Origin: Perkinsus olseni
Taxonomy: Eukaryota; Perkinsozoa; Perkinsida
Direction: 5' to 3'
Assembly: GCA_013115125.1 (NCBI GenBank)
Contig: JABANN010000065.1
Location: forward strand, 1 to 64,000
Length of the DNA: 64,000 nt
Within the stretch, counting starts at the first letter, position 1. Each line of letters opens with the position of its first letter. Made by a program: the position numbers and the translations under genes. The notes beneath the pieces were generated by a model. The model made no database searches. It had not been told where the DNA came from and was given only the letters and a program-made list of their open reading frames with translations. Shown here in pieces: positions 49,101 through 62,044 of this stretch.

Positions 49101-52100
49101 AGAATGCCGAGAGAGAGCTTAACCAGGCTGATGCTCTCCACGGACTCTATTACCAGGCTACGATGGATCTGTTTAATGATGATGACGAAGAGGCGGAGGT
49201 TGAAGGAGAGGCGGCAGGGACGGCTGATGGTGATGGTAAGGGGAGGCTACTCAGGAGACATCGATAGGAGCTGACCTCAGAATGGAGGCTGGGTCAGCGT
49301 GCTAGGGTCAACCTGGGAGAGGGAGGCGATGATGGTGCTGCCGAGGAGTATAGTATATGTAGATTGAAGAGGAGAATAGAAGGGGAGGGCGAGGAGGGGG
49401 TCCAGTGGAGGGTGAGGGTAGCGGTGATGTGATTCGGGCGATGAGTGGTATTGATGATAGGTGGAATGGTTGGGCGTGGATCGCCCTGCTGAGACCCTGC
49501 CAGAATCTCGACTTGAGCATCTGCCGCCCCCCAGGGGGGATGTGAGTATGCCGACCTGGGTGATCCGGGTAAGGCGGTAGGGGAGAGGACGGCGACGGCG
49601 GCGGCGGGGGCGGGCATGGTGATGTGGTCAGGCAATGCCTCGGAAGACGACTCAGAGCACTGGCTGCCGCCTTTGGTGGACACCTAGAGATGATAAGGAA
49701 CTGCTCAGGATACTTCGGATCAAGAGAGGCCTCCATACAGTGACGAGTAGGGGAGGGTGTGGTACTGTGTGGGAAGCAAGGATCGGTCTTAGCTACCATG
49801 ATGGACCCTGATTCTGATAACACTTACTTCTTGGAGCGCATTGAGGAATTGCGAGTGGAGCAAGAGAGGGTAGCCGCCGCTACTGGGCGGGGGAAGAAGT
49901 CCAAGTGAGTTCTCCCTGCGAAATTGTTTTGCAGTATAAAGTGCTTGGCAGGTCGAAAGATGACGGAAAAGGGGACTCTAACACGATAGAGGTAGGCTAC
50001 CGCCGCTGGAGGTATCTTAGGTCGACTATGGGCAAGTACGGGTTCCTCAGTGTCCCAACGTCCTTTTCTGTCTTGGCCGTGTCCGATCGCTATGGCAAGA
50101 GTGGAAGAATCAGCAGCGAGCCCTCCTCTGGACCGCAGATACTGATGTAGCCAAGGACATGGTGAAGGTGAGATACTGTTGTGCACGCGTGCACAGCGAC
50201 GACGACGTACCGCTCCTTGCAGGCCTTCGTGGACACAGTCCTGAGCATTGGTGTGCCTCCAGCAGTGCTCGACCCAGTACTGAGGAAGACTGGCCTCCGG
50301 ACTTCGTTCGCGAAGTTCACCGTCAATAATGGTGGGGAGTACCCCTTAACTTCATCCAGGTTTTCACTCGGTCCGCCACTTAGGTAAGGAGGGAGGCAAT
50401 CAGCAGCAGCGTGGGGCTAATGATGTGAAGGGTGAGGAGGAGAGGCGGAGTTACAGTAAGGCGTCGGGGTCGGGTCCAATGACAGCTCAGACCTCGCCAC
50501 GCCCTCTTGCCTGGTCAGATGAGCGTGAGTTGGAGGCCATTATACGATGGTTGGAGTCGGGCAGTATGATTAAACATGAGGACAGCACTGGTCATCATGG
50601 TGGTGGTGGTGGTGGTGGTGGTGGTGGTGGTGAGGATGATGGCCTGCTGCTGCTGCTGCCTCCCACTACTCGTATAGGGGCTGGGGAGCCTGGTGAGTGC
50701 CAACAACCTCCCTCCTGGAGTGATGATGCGCATGTTAGGGGCGATGGAAGGCATCGAGGAGAGAGAGCCTGGGGATGACTTTGAAGGTGGGTTCATTGGA
50801 GTTGGTCGGGGTAAGGTTGGACTTATGGTAGCAGCATCTCGTAGTACAGTGCTCCAAATTAATCTGGAATATGCATGATGGTTGCAGAGGCGTGGAACGG
50901 TCACAGTTTTCTGAGAGTTTATCTCGCTCCTGGGTATACTGTGCTAGAAGATGAGGGTCGAACCTAACGTAGTTGAAGCGTTAATAAGTTTCTAGGCGAT
51001 ACTCAAAGTTAATTTGGACCACTGTATGATGGGGCCGCGGCAGTGCCGCCTGGGCTCACTCCGTCGTATGCAGTCCATAGGAGTAGCCTTTGGTACCACT
51101 CATCTCGTTAGTCGCTGCCGGTACCATTGCCCTACTGTCCCTGCGTAAAGGCATGTTTTGATAGGGCGTGAGGGTGGTTGATGCAGGTATGGCCATCCTC
51201 GAGAAGCATCTAGAACGGCTCAACCCTCCCTCGGTGGACCACTGGTTGCTGATGCTCCGATCCAAATGTGTGGTCACTGAGCTGCAGGACAAGGTGGGTG
51301 TATCGCAATCGTCGATCTTGCAATCTTGCGATTTCTTAATTTCTGTGGTAGGTTAAACTATCCGACCTTCGTAGAGTTTTGACGGTCTACTTGGATGAGT
51401 TGAAGTATCGACTTGCCTCCAAGGGCGAGGCTGCTACCACCGCAGTCGCCTCCGGTAGCGAATGTAAGTTGGTCCTTGATGACGTAGAGTGGATGGACAG
51501 TCCCTTCCTTGTAGCTGAGCCGCAGCAACAGCAAGCAGCTCATGATAAGCATCATCCGTCGACGGCTGCCGCTGCTGCTACTGCTGAGTACATTACTCGG
51601 GATATGTTCATCAATGCTGGCTTTGCCTTCGTCTCGGATGATCAGAGGAAGGCCTATCAGGTAGGTGGGGGATTTTTGGTATCATCAGGACCTTGCTGCT
51701 GCTCAGGCCTCAGTGAACCACATACGGTTACTGCAGAGCCATAATCTACTACGGACCCAACTCCTGTGTACTAATGAGAAGATGCAGCAGTATAATATGT
51801 ACAGCGATCACATCCTCATCGTACCTCCCTCACTACCGCCTGATGGTCCTCAGGTACGCTTCCCTCACGGGTGGCTTGGGAGACCTCGTCCCTTCGACTG
51901 ATGGTAACTATGTCCGGTCGATCGTGAATAGAATCAATACTTTGTAAGTGTCACTGGCTGTTGATTGGGCGAGAGTTATGGTAACAGGTACCAGCTGGGT
52001 GGGATGGAGGAGCCCCCATCGGCCTCTACTTTGGAGGTCCTGCTGAGGACATTGAAGTTCGGGATGAATACAGCGAAGGAACGGAGTACAGTGGCAGCCA

Positions 52101-54000
52101 TCTTAGAGTGAGTTCTGGGGATGTCGGGTGTTGGGATTGAACCGGGGACCTCTGGGTAGGAAACTCGCTGATGGTCTGACTAACAAGCAGACTTACGAGC
52201 GCAATCAAGAGGCCAAGCAGAAGAGGTTGATGGCTGAGCCGACAGTCGAAGCGAAGTGGCGCCACCCAGCCAGAGTTGAGGCGTCCAAGTCGTTCATAAG
52301 ATGGAAGGGTGTCACACCGTGGACTCTCGATCAAGTCCTAGGCATGCTCGGTATCTCCGGTGACAAGAGGCGGCGGCTCTTGGGTGAATCCTTCACCTCC
52401 GAGGATAAGGGCCCTGCTTTGAAGTCGGCTGAGGATGAGGATGAGGAGGACGAGTCTGACAAGGTGAGAGGTCACGCTGTCCCTCATCTCTATCGTGCCG
52501 AATGGCGGCGGACGCGGTTCTGATAGGGGTTACCACTCCTCGAGGCCAATGCCACGGCGGCCTGCCTTCCGAAGATGGTCTGTTGTCAGGAGATGATCGT
52601 CAAGGCCTTGACCTCTGAGCCTCTGACCGAGCCCGACGTGCAGTGGGACGCTGATACAGCATGGGGTATGATGGAGAAGGCTGCTCAAGTGAAAGGTAGG
52701 TCTCGGCTAGTCTCCCTCTGGACGATTGCCGCGTCCTGTGCAGATGGCGGGGAGGAAGCTGTCCTGGCATCCTTCGTGCCCCCAACGGCCAATAAGATGT
52801 GGGCCAACACCTTCCTCGATGACGTAAAGGTTGAGGAGCCGAGAGTTCAGAAGTCCAGAAGGCTGGGCAACGCCCAGGCATTGAAGGAGCTTCCTCCACT
52901 CAAGCCGCAGGATCTTCTCGATTTTGGATACATGTGAAAAGAGAGCTTCGCTCCGCTAGGATTGATGGACGTTTTCGTCTTGACAGGTATCTCACCCACC
53001 TGGCGTATGAAGTAATGGTGTCGGAGGGAGCGGCTGTGAGGGAGGAGACGGAGTTGCCCAATGGACTCATACAAAATCAGTAACCCACAGGCCGTCATCA
53101 GCCATCTCCGACCGTCCACCTACAGGATGATGCACATGACGTTTGATGATTTGCCGCATGAGTTAAACGTGAAGTCCCCTCTTGCTCTGGTGACGGTCAA
53201 TGGTGACACGCCCAAGGATGAGGTCATTCGCCTCCAGGTAGGTGTGCAGAGGAGTGTTGGTGCCCCTAGGGATGATGTTGTGGTAGATGCTACTTGCACT
53301 ACGGCAATATCTTTGCTATGGTGGCTCGCCTGGTCGTGGCCCCACAGGGAAGGCAAAGAAGGCCCAGCAGGTGGGTCGGCCGGGTTCATCGTTGTCCACA
53401 GTGATGTGATCGTGCCAGTCGCCGGAGAATCCTCGTGATGCGTTTGAGGCACGAGTGAAGCGTTTGGTTGGCTTGGCTGCTGAGCTACCATCAATGAGAG
53501 GAGCAGCCTCGGGGAAAATACTACGCTGGTGGAAGCCCGAAATACACGACAGGTGAAAGCAGGCGGAGCGAAGATTATTTGATAGAATTATCCTCATCCT
53601 CGTCAGCGCCATACTGGTGTTATTCATCATCTACGGTTTGCCTGATACATGGCGTTTGAAGGACCTCCTTCTAAAGGACGACCTCCCTTTCTACCAGTAC
53701 TGCAAGACGGCGTTATGGTAGTAGGAGTGCTGGTGGGTGGTGCTGGTTATTATCACAACGACGTCTCAGTGTTGGAGGGCACTCTCAAAGGCGTCGGAGG
53801 TGTAACGATGGACGGGCGGATGACCCCAACTCCCTCGCGTTTAAGGTGAGGACCTCCTCCCCTTCATCATCATCATCATCGGTGGTTGTAGGGTTTTGTT
53901 GTGTTGGTAGGTGAAGATGCAGTTGACGGATGAGGTGATGCCAGCGTTGATGCCCCGGCTCAGGGACATCACCAGGCTGCATCTATTCCGAATGTGATAT
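46159..54000 (+). CDS. C-terminal continuation of the CHD-type gene, many exons
   Basis: Directly after the helicase comes LSKEELNNLIKNGAYAAFSK and QFVSATIDDILSS, as in CHD/ISWI proteins. Then KSAFSKATFVANEEDLEPES joins across a 47-nt intron to VSVEDTDFWRKLVGDD, a known CHD post-helicase pattern. Later exons carry LGFWFSKSKRRDLHQMFRYG (about 47300; SANT-like), RRRAAAEAKRAQEEEEKQQA (48160), DLQDLVLGAKNAERELNQAD (49075), YLRSTMGKYGFLSVPTS (50015), NAGFAFVSDDQRKAYQ (51615), DQVLGMLGISGDKRRRLLGE (52330) and ANKMWANTFLDDVKVEEPRV (52790). All are plus strand with no clear break, so one very long gene is likely, but two abutting genes cannot be excluded. Exact exons were not assembled. Confidence 0.55.
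46886..46932 (-). mobile_element. Intron carrying an antisense tRNA T-arm-like element
   Basis: A 47-nt intron of the CHD gene between HGNN and VSVEDTDFW. Plus-strand core GCCGGGGATCGAACCTGGAT. Closely similar in layout to the 45-nt intron at 59896-59940. Confidence 0.75.
50599..50631 (+). repeat. (GGT)11 microsatellite, coding as polyglycine
   Basis: Eleven GGT units in a frame that reads poly-Gly between HEDSTGHH and EDDG, so it is probably translated. Confidence 0.85.
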
Positions 54001-54215
54001 CGTCATCATCGTGTCATCAGCAATGGCATCGGCAGCACACCGAGCTGTCTATCAGGTACCCACCACCGGCCCCTCCGCCACCGCGATCTACCAAGGCTGG
54101 CTCATCAACGGCGACGGGTGAGGGTGGATGGGGTTGAATAATTTCGTGGCGCAGTGACGATCATTATCGGCCACATGACACCCGAGCTTACTGTCTTGTT
54201 GCATAGGGTCTGCTG

Positions 54216-55455
54216 GTGGGAAGTCGAAGAAGGGTCGTGGGAAAACTCGAAAGCATCCTCATACGGCTGCGCCTTCGAGTGCTTCCTCTTCAACCGTCGC
54301 CGCTGATGCCACCGCCGCGACCCCGACTGTCGTCCCCTTCGTTGCTGATTCCCCGGGGTCTGAGAGATCCTCCTCGAGAGCACCACCGAAGAAGGTAAGA
54401 ATGATCGTCATCATGAGGTCTCTCATGCGTGTGGATGTTCCCTTGTGTAGCGTCGTCGATCCACACCTGCGGCCAAGCAGCAGCAGCAGCACGGTAGTGT
54501 AACCCCTGCACATGGGAAGAAGGGAAGTAGCACCCCTAAGAAGCCGGCCTTCTCGGCCTGGGCCATGTTCCAAAAAGGTAAATGAGAGTGGAGGCGGCGG
54601 TTTGCCTGGCGTTAGATTCACGGATCAGAGTCGTGGTTCCTAGATCGGACTAAAATGGTTGGGTAGGTGTCTTCCGCTCGTTGCGGGAGCAGCATCCGGG
54701 CTAACTGAAATCATCACTACTCCGAGCTCATCATTGGTAGCACACGAGCTTCTAGTCCAACTGAGCCGGCAACAGCGCTGGACTGGCACCTCCGCCCGAG
54801 CCGTGCCCTCTTGGGTGTTTCTGATGATAGGATGGGCGGTCGTGACGGATGATACGATCGTACTGTCAGTTGAATGGGCCAAGATCAAGGAGGACTTCCC
54901 CAACATGCCCTGGGATGAGGGGTCTCGTGAAGTAGCCAGGAAGTGGAAGCTGATCGCCCCTGAGGAGAAGCAGCAGTGGAAAGATGAAGCCGACAGGTCT
55001 GATGCTCCACCGCCAACTGCCCCTTCTCAGGGCTGTCTTCTTCAGGGAGCGCTTGAAGTGGGAGGCCACACCGGAGGGTATGGCCATCATGAGGGGGGAG
55101 ACCCCGGTATCCACCAAATCTGCCAAGTCGACTTCCGCGACCAAGAGGAAAAGGCAGCAGCCGCATAAGTAGGATGGCTGCTGGGCTGAGAGCGTCATTG
55201 GGTTGTGCAGGGGCGGCGAGGCCTCGCCATCTTCGGCAAGATCGGCGAAGAAGAGGTCAACCACTCCACGATCCAGTCCGGGGAAGGTGAGGGGGACACT
55301 GGTATCGAGGGATGGGGGTTATTGGCCTGTGTTGGTAGGCAGCAGCAGCAGCAGCAGCAGCCGTGAAGGAGTCGGCAGTACAGTCCCCCGATACCGCTGA
55401 GGTGACGGAGATTGTGGAGAGCGTAACGTCTGATAAGAATACTGATAATTCATAG
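54216..55455 (+). CDS. HMG-box exons ending the CHD-type gene (or a separate small HMG gene)
   Basis: A basic exon (GGKSKKGRGKTRKHPH, then PPKKRRRSTPAAK) leads into PKKPAFSAWAMFQK at about 54540-54580, the usual opening of an HMG-box. After an intron of about 300 nt the rest follows: KIKEDFPNMPWDEGSREVAR, KWKLIAPEEKQQWKDEADR (54880-55000). A Lys-rich stretch and an acidic tail ending TEIVESVTSDKNTDNS with TAG at 55453-55455 close the gene. HMG-boxes bend DNA. In CHD-family proteins an HMG-box is not standard, so this is either an unusual fusion or a separate gene whose start I could not find. Confidence 0.6.
55340..55360 (+). repeat. (CAG)7 run
   Basis: Seven CAG units just before the last exon's VKESAVQSPD; either poly-Gln coding or the splice acceptor region. 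Confidence 0.85.
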
Positions 55456-55729
55456 CCTGGTCAATCATCCATCGAGACCAGTAGGATGCCCAACTCACCG
55501 CTATTACCCCTGCTACTGATGCAATATTGATTCACAGTCGTCATCATTATTATTATAGTGGTAGTAGTAGCACTGCGCACTCATCACAACCACAGTGCTG
55601 CTGCTGCTACTGCTACTGCTGTTATTATTGTTCTGTTTCACATTTATGAGACCACTGTTCAACCCCATCATCTGTCTCCTATACTATCATTCTTGAGTTG
55701 CCAAGTATCAATACACGTAGTGATGCTGC

Positions 55730-56828
55730 TAGTGGGAATGTTACTGCTGCCCCTCCACCACCACGACATACTCCATCCCGCAGTTGTCCAGCAGGCTGGC
55801 TTCAGCGTCGTAGGGATCATAGATGTGAGTGCATAAGGGTCATCATCGTCATACTGCCCCTCCTCTCAGTGGATCATAGCCCACATCAACATCTACGGCC
55901 GAGCCCTCGCTGTTGATGAGGCCTTCCGCCATGTAGGGATACCCTCTGCTCTTGTCGACTCAGCAATGCTGTTCAGCTGGACGAGGCTCATCAGTATCTT
56001 CTAGACGGTGAGAAGATGCAGGGATCAGCCCCCCACACTGATGTCCTCAAGGCAGCGATACACTCGACTAAGCTTGCCAAGGCCTGGCTGAAGGTTGAGT
56101 CTGCCACCTTGTATCACCGGCTACTACTTGTCGTATTCTTCACCAGCCCTATGCAGTATCGAGTGAGCTGGCCCACTGTAGAAGGATACCAGTATGCACG
56201 CACGAGTACCCTAGCCGGGCCGCAGCACTACCGTTGGCGCTGCTTCAAGGAGGGACGGCTCTCACGCTGCTTCCAAACACTAGCGGTCGTAGGACTGCCG
56301 CCTACCACTCCATGTTTGCTTGAGAATTGTTGTACAATTTCATGTCTATCTTGCTCTCTTGCTCAATCTTGAAGTTCCTTAATTATCTTCCGTGTGGAGA
56401 GCGCATCTACGCTTAGTGAGTGTTGATCCAACAATGGGTTTCATCGGTAGCATCGAGCAGTTTATCAACTTGCGCACTGCGAGGATGTTCATCTATGGTG
56501 GGGTCAGTGCTGTCTTCCTCTACAAGGTAGAACACCCCTGGTGCTGGTGAGGGTATCAATCTCCTCTCAGGCAACACCTTTCATGTACCGCTGGGAGATG
56601 CTGCCTACCTTCTTAGTGAAGACCGAGGCGTATAAATCTAGGGAAGCCATGATAGCATTCGAGTAGTATTGAGAAGTTGGCAGGCTGATGTCAGGCATGC
56701 TACTGTTGCTGTTGTTCAGTAATATGAAGGGCATTGTGTACGGTCCCTACGATAAGGGTGGCCTTGAGGGACCCCCTACCAAGATACCAGAGACCTCGAT
56801 CGGTATGATGAAGGTTGATCCTATGTAG
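55730..56828 (+). CDS. Unknown, possibly membrane-associated protein
   Basis: Coding pieces on the plus strand: HPAVVQQAGFSVVGIID ending at a GTGAGT donor (55825), joined in phase to WIIAHINIYGRALAVDEAFR; then NAVQLDEAHQYLLD, PHTDVLKAAIHSTKLAKAWL, GFIGSIEQFINLRTARMFIY with VSAVFLYK, RWEMLPTFLVKTEAYKS, and IPETSIGMMKVDPM with TAG at 56826. The start was not found. Hydrophobic and helical parts suggest membrane contact. The two similar strings ALAVDEAF and AVQLDEAH hint at a repeat. No family recognised. Confidence 0.45.
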
Positions 56829-57130
56829 AGCATGGATAACGATGATGATGATACATTTGAGTATGATGATGCTGATAATAATCTTCGAACACTCCGTGGC
56901 TCCCGTCTAACTGCGGGACAGGCCTCGGACCATTGCTTTGTTATACTATATGATACTGTCGAGTTACCTTAGTCAGAGAAGGGACATACAGTATAGCCAA
57001 CTACGAGCGTAGTGCCGAGAGAAGAGGCAAAGATTCGCGTATTTTACGGTACTCAACACCGTGAAAGTGAAGGCATCATATACTACAGTAAAGCGCGGGG
57101 CGTATTGTTTTGAAGCCGTGCCCTTCTAGG
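56829..57130. other. Intergenic region
   Basis: About 300 bp between the unknown gene and the carboxypeptidase; presumed promoter. Nothing specific seen. Confidence 0.5.
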
Positions 57131-60130
57131 ATGGTCGGCCTATGCTCACTACTCCTATGCTGTTCGCTGCTAGCTATCCATCCTGTGGCTGCTGCTGTTG
57201 ATGACGGTGAAGATGATCCTGAATGGGTGTCGAAGCTGTGGAGTGGTAGTTGGGGGTGTTACGGTACTACACTGAGGGACTCCCTGTCCGATGGTCAGGG
57301 TCGATTCAGCATTACCCCAATACTGCTGAGGCTGAGGAGCTGCTTGATAAATTCATGATAGAATGCCCGGGCCAGATGAGAAAGGAGGAGATTGGTAGTA
57401 CCCACAGAGCCTCCCCCTCGGGTAGGGGCAACTGGCTGTAGGTGAATCCTTGGAGCACAGGAAGATCTTCGCTTATGTCCTCACTAAGAAAGATACTCCA
57501 GCAGGGGTAGTGAAGCCTAGGCTTATGGTGACGAGCTTGATGCATAGCAGAGAGCCTGGTAGTATGGTGGTGGGGTGTCTGGGTTGTACTGTTGAGTACT
57601 GCTGTGCAAGACACCTCCCTGAGGTTGGGGCCGCGCGTAGTGGAATCAATAGGGCCAATCTTGCTGTGGTCAACATGTGTGTTGGCGACGTCATTCAGAA
57701 TCTCGCGGGAGGTGAATTGAATTTATTCCAGGACTCGAGAATAGCCAGCGTGTTTGATTTGGAATGGGCAGGGCTGATGCCCAGTGTGGTGTAGACGGCC
57801 GTGTAGAGAGGAGGTGTGAGAGCAGTACAAGAGCTGGTGTGGCCCAACCTCCAGTCGGTGTCCGACGAAATATCAGTGAAATTCTCTGATACTCCGACCA
57901 CTTCGAGTGAGAATTGATTCTTTCTGAGGGGCTGCGCGTGCCTCATCGTAGCTAACTCGATAGCGCAGTCAATCTCGTCTGAACTTCAGAAATGATCTCG
58001 TAAGACGGCGAAAGTGTGGTATTATGAGTGTAGATAGACCTGGCTACATTGCTTGGTGGTATCAGGTGGATTGGCGGTAAGCCTGTATGCTATCGGGAGG
58101 CTGTGTGAGGACTACAAGAAGGGCACGGACCCGCGGACTGTTTATCTACTGGATACTAGAGAGATATGGATCGTGCCAATAGTGAACCCCGACGGGTGAG
58201 CATTATGCGGGTATGGCGGCTTGCTGGGGCGTCGGTCGAATCCCACACACGTGCTGCCACTTACCAGGCTTGCCTGTTACAACGGTAGTATCGAGGCCTT
58301 CCCTGGCGTGTGTCCTCGGGAGACTCGATGCTGGCGACCCTCAGTCCGGTTTCTGTTATTACTGGGATTTATCAAGTCCCCACCTTCGGTGGTCGGAGGG
58401 GTGCTCGAGGAGGGTTCAAACTAGTCGTCTTGAGGAGAAGAGGCCTTAGGCTGTGTCAGGCCTCATTCTCGCTATGCTGTTCTCGGCTCCGGCTGGGAAC
58501 AGCAAGAACGAAATGGAATAGTTACGCTGGTGATCTCTCGAGAATGGTTGACATGGCGTCCTCGGCGAAGAGCTCGATGCCTCCGCCCTGACACAACCCC
58601 TCCTTGTACGGGCTGCTTGGACGTGGCTCGTCAGAAGGCCAACAGCTTGTCTGATCTGCGATATTCATATCGTGATATATTGATCTGTTCCGTAAGCTTT
58701 TGGAGCTCTATCTTCGTACGCAGGTACAAGGTCGTGGAAGATCCCACGATGAGGGATGTCCGGAAGAATCGTCGTGACACCTGTCCTATGAACCCTGTAA
58801 TCCCTCCGTTCACTACTCATCCATTTTTCATACCGTATTTCTCCTACCACTCGGCACCGGCATCGTCACCATCATGCGTAGCGCCTATCGGTGCCCAATC
58901 GTGGAGTGGTCGTGAATGGCAGTGTGTGGTGAGCTGGATCGGGTATCTTTGCTTGTTTAGGTGAAGAGTGGAGTGGACTTGAATCGTAACTTCGGGTACA
59001 AGTGGTCCGGACAGTACCGCAAGTGCAGTGAGGAGTAGCCTGTGTAAGGAGGGAGCCTGCCGGTATTGGTATAACGACAGGTACGCTGGAGAGGGGCCCT
59101 TCAGTGAGCCGGAGACCCAAGCGTTGAAGAGGATGGTGGAGGAGAGGGACTTCAAGATAGCCCTCAATTTCCATTCCTACGGCACGATGCTCACCTATCC
59201 CTTCAATCATGCAAATACGGTGAGGGGTACGGCTGCATGTCCGGCTGCATGTGTGCATCGTGGCCTTCGCCTGGCATAATGATAGCAACTCGTTATGTCA
59301 GGATAAGTCCACCCTCCCGACGGACGATGAAGCTGTCTTCAAGGAGTTGGCTGAGGTCTTCGGCTTCGACCGCTATGGTCCAGCCCATAAACTCTTAGGG
59401 TGAGACAGACTCCGAACCATCATGCAGTGTCCCGGTCGCTATAGTGTTCATGCAGCGACTGCCCTGATACCTCTCTCTGCGATAGGCTAACTACCTTACT
59501 AACATCGGTCAGGGGCTGTCAATAGAATTTGAAGTGTCTTATGATTTGTGTGTGAGGTTGAAATCGAACCTAACATCTTAGTCAGACTTGCAAAAGGCTA
59601 TATTGATTAGAAAAGAGATCAGTCTAGGGAGGTCTATGAAACTAGACGCGTTGCACGTCACCTGTAGCGTTCAGGCACTAGGATTGGAAAAGCCATCATG
59701 CTCTTGCACTGGTCGTCGTCAGGTACACAGCAAGTGGTGAGAGCGATGATTGGTTCTACGGTGCCATGGGAATCATCAGCATGTCGCCTGAGGTGGGGTC
59801 TTGGAGGAGAGAGGGGCAGTTTATTAGAATCTGCTATTCAGATTGGCAGCGAGTCGGGAGGCTTCTATTCGCCTGTCGAAGAGATACCTGGCATAGTAAG
59901 AGATGCGGGGTGCAGGGATCGAACCCAGGACCTCCTTCAGGTTCACCGCAACTATCGTCGAATACGGCATGCTCTGCACAAGACGGGATTGGAGCTACGA
60001 CGCGTGACGTGCAGTCCCGGCTCGTCGGCGGGGATGATGAAAATGACTCTGAAGAATGGCGGCGTGGGTGAGACCCTGTCACTTCTGTCTTTCATGCATC
60101 ATGGCCATTGCAGCTCCTCCTGCCTGCTAA
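57131..60130 (+). CDS. Secreted M14 zinc carboxypeptidase
   Basis: The ATG at 57131 begins a signal peptide (VGLCSLLLCCSLLAIHPVAA). The M14 catalytic text follows over many exons: EELLDKFMIECPGQMRKEEI, KIFAYVLTKKD, RLMVTSLMHSREPGSM with zinc ligands His and Glu in HSRE (57543-57554), EIWIVPIVNPDG, DVRKNRRDTCPMNP, GVDLNRNFGYKWSG, FSEPETQALKRMVEER, FKIALNFHSYGTMLTYPF (third zinc ligand His), SDDWFYGAMGIISMSPEVG (catalytic Glu) and GFYSPVEEIPGI. It removes C-terminal residues from peptides; specificity is not readable from what I see. The last exons are 59941-60067 and 60114-60130, ending GGVAPPAC. Exons between 57600 and 58050 and around 59300-59700 are only partly resolved. The gene is on the same strand as, but unlinked to, the astacin. 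Confidence 0.85.
59896..59940 (-). mobile_element. Intron carrying an antisense tRNA T-arm-like element
   Basis: A 45-nt intron of the carboxypeptidase gene after EEIPGI. Plus-strand core GCAGGGATCGAACCCAGGAC plus CTCC. It is nearly all element. Confidence 0.7.
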
Positions 60131-61115
60131 TTTTCCGCTTTCCCGCTGCTACTATTGTACACAGTTGCAGGGCGTTATTTCTTCATAACGCCCTGTATCC
60201 CGGAATGTGGACTTGGGTACGCTACGAAATGTCGCGCGCCACGAAATTGATATCATCGTTTGAAGCCGGGAGATTGGTGTCTAGGTGCGGGTTTCGGCAG
60301 CCACGCAGCAGTGGCTGTAGGAGGATGTGGACCATCTCCAGTGACAGGGAAGATTGCCCAGATAGCCCGACGGAGCGACACAGATTTCGAGGTCAGTGGT
60401 GGGGCTATTCCATTGCTTCCTGCATTCCAATTTCCAAGGCATCCCACCTTGGAGCGCCATCACTCGTACGTTAACGACAAAAAAACTATCATCCTCCGTA
60501 AAGGGCTGGGTACCTCACCTTCGTCAATTCCCGATGTCAGCTCCTTAATTTGTTATACACGGGGCTTTCCTATCGTGTAAGTCCATCGGTTGAAGCCGGG
60601 TGTGGAGGGCATTTGTGATGATCGAAGCATTCTCATCATCATTCATGCTGTAGTCTTGACCAACCGAGTTGGAGTGTAGTGAAAGTTAAACTTTGAAACT
60701 GTGAAACTGAAAGTTTTACTGTGAAACTCAGCCTCCCTCTTTTGCCATCCCCCGGACACGATGTCGCAACCTCTGTCGCCTCGTCTCTATTGCACCGCTT
60801 CGTTCCGAAGCATGTCCCTCGGCTGGACTGGGAAAACATTGTCTAGGGCCGTGACTCCTGAGCTTCCCAGTAGTATTTTTGGTAGCATGTGTCGAACCTT
60901 GTGTAGAGTCGTGGTGGCTTCCTCCGCTGTGGAAGAGATGATTGATGCCCCTCCCGCAGGTGCAGTGTCCAGCTGAGAATATGGCGCCGGGAGAGTCACA
61001 TAAAATATGCATTGTAGAGGAAAGTAGGCGCCAAGAGACCTGTGTCTCCAGTCATTCCTCCTTCTCAGTCCCAGCTAGCGTGACCCCAGCAATATGTCGC
61101 TGTGCAGTAACCAGC
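60131..61115. other. Intergenic region with a GAAACT-rich cluster
   Basis: About 985 bp. From 60679 to 60729 GTGAAACT occurs twice, with variants TTGAAACT and TGAAAGTT around them, in both orientations of the AAAGTT core. Open frames at 60260-60580 and on the minus strand are not convincing. Confidence 0.4.
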
Positions 61116-61899
61116 ATGGGAGGAGAGACTAGCAAGCGGGCCGAATGGGCCACTCCTCTCGAGGACGGTGAGTCTCCCTACGCACCACAGCATCCAGGAC
61201 TGCTATGGAGCTCAGATACATGTCGAGCTGCGGTCAGAAGCCTCACTGACCCGAACACGGAAATCCTGGTGAGTGCCAGGTATAGGATCTTTCTCATTCC
61301 GATATCGATCGATCGGGCGTGCGCGATATGCTTCGCTATCCGCGATTAGTGCAGGGTGTCGTCGCTCAGGTTTCATCAGGAGTAGCGGTCGAAGATGGGA
61401 CGACGTCAGGTGAGTAGGGAGGGCTCAGTTCCACCGACCAGCAGCATCAGTATTAATCTCGGCGTCCTGAGGCATCCTAGGGAATGATAAGTTGTCGTTG
61501 TCGGCAATCTCATCATCATCCTCCGGGCGAGCGAGATTGAGCTCAGAGGCGATTGGAAAATGAAAGATCGTCGACCGTAGCTGGCCAGTGACGACTCTCT
61601 TCTATGTCGTCTATTGTGATGTTATATGCGTTCGCACTTGCGGCGTCATAGGACTTCCCGCGTTGCCGAGCGTGACGGTGGCGTCACACCGGTTTGGGTT
61701 GTCTCCCGAGTGGCAGCGATCTTGGTTGCTGTTGTTCTCAGAAGGTGCAATGCAGCAGTGGGTGATAGTAGCAGGAGTGGTGGTCGGAGTAGCCTGTCTT
61801 TGGCTCTTCATCTACACCCTATGGTGCGCTGGAGCACAGAAGCTACTACTACAACAGACCAACGCTAATGCCGCCAATCAGGTAGAGCCTCACTCTTAG
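61116..61899 (+). CDS. Small single-span membrane protein with an N-myristoylation-type start
   Basis: Three exons with agreeing phases: 61116-61268, 61355-61409 and 61742-61899, giving 121 residues. The N-terminus MGGETSKRAEW fits the myristoylation pattern (Gly2, small residue at 6, basic residue at 7). A central acidic/Ser region leads to one membrane segment, WVIVAGVVVGVACLWLFIY, then a short tail KLLLQQTNANAANQ. It may sit at an inner membrane or surface compartment. No family recognised. Confidence 0.65.
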
Positions 61900-62044
61900 A
61901 CTAAATATCTTCCGCTAGCTTCCCTCACTACAACGTTAATCCCTCTGCAGTGAAATCCACAGAGGATTCTGAATTCCGAGTATAAGTTTGAATCCTTGCG
62001 GGTATCTTGCGCGCACTTATCAACTTGCGATGGCCTTTGCACGC

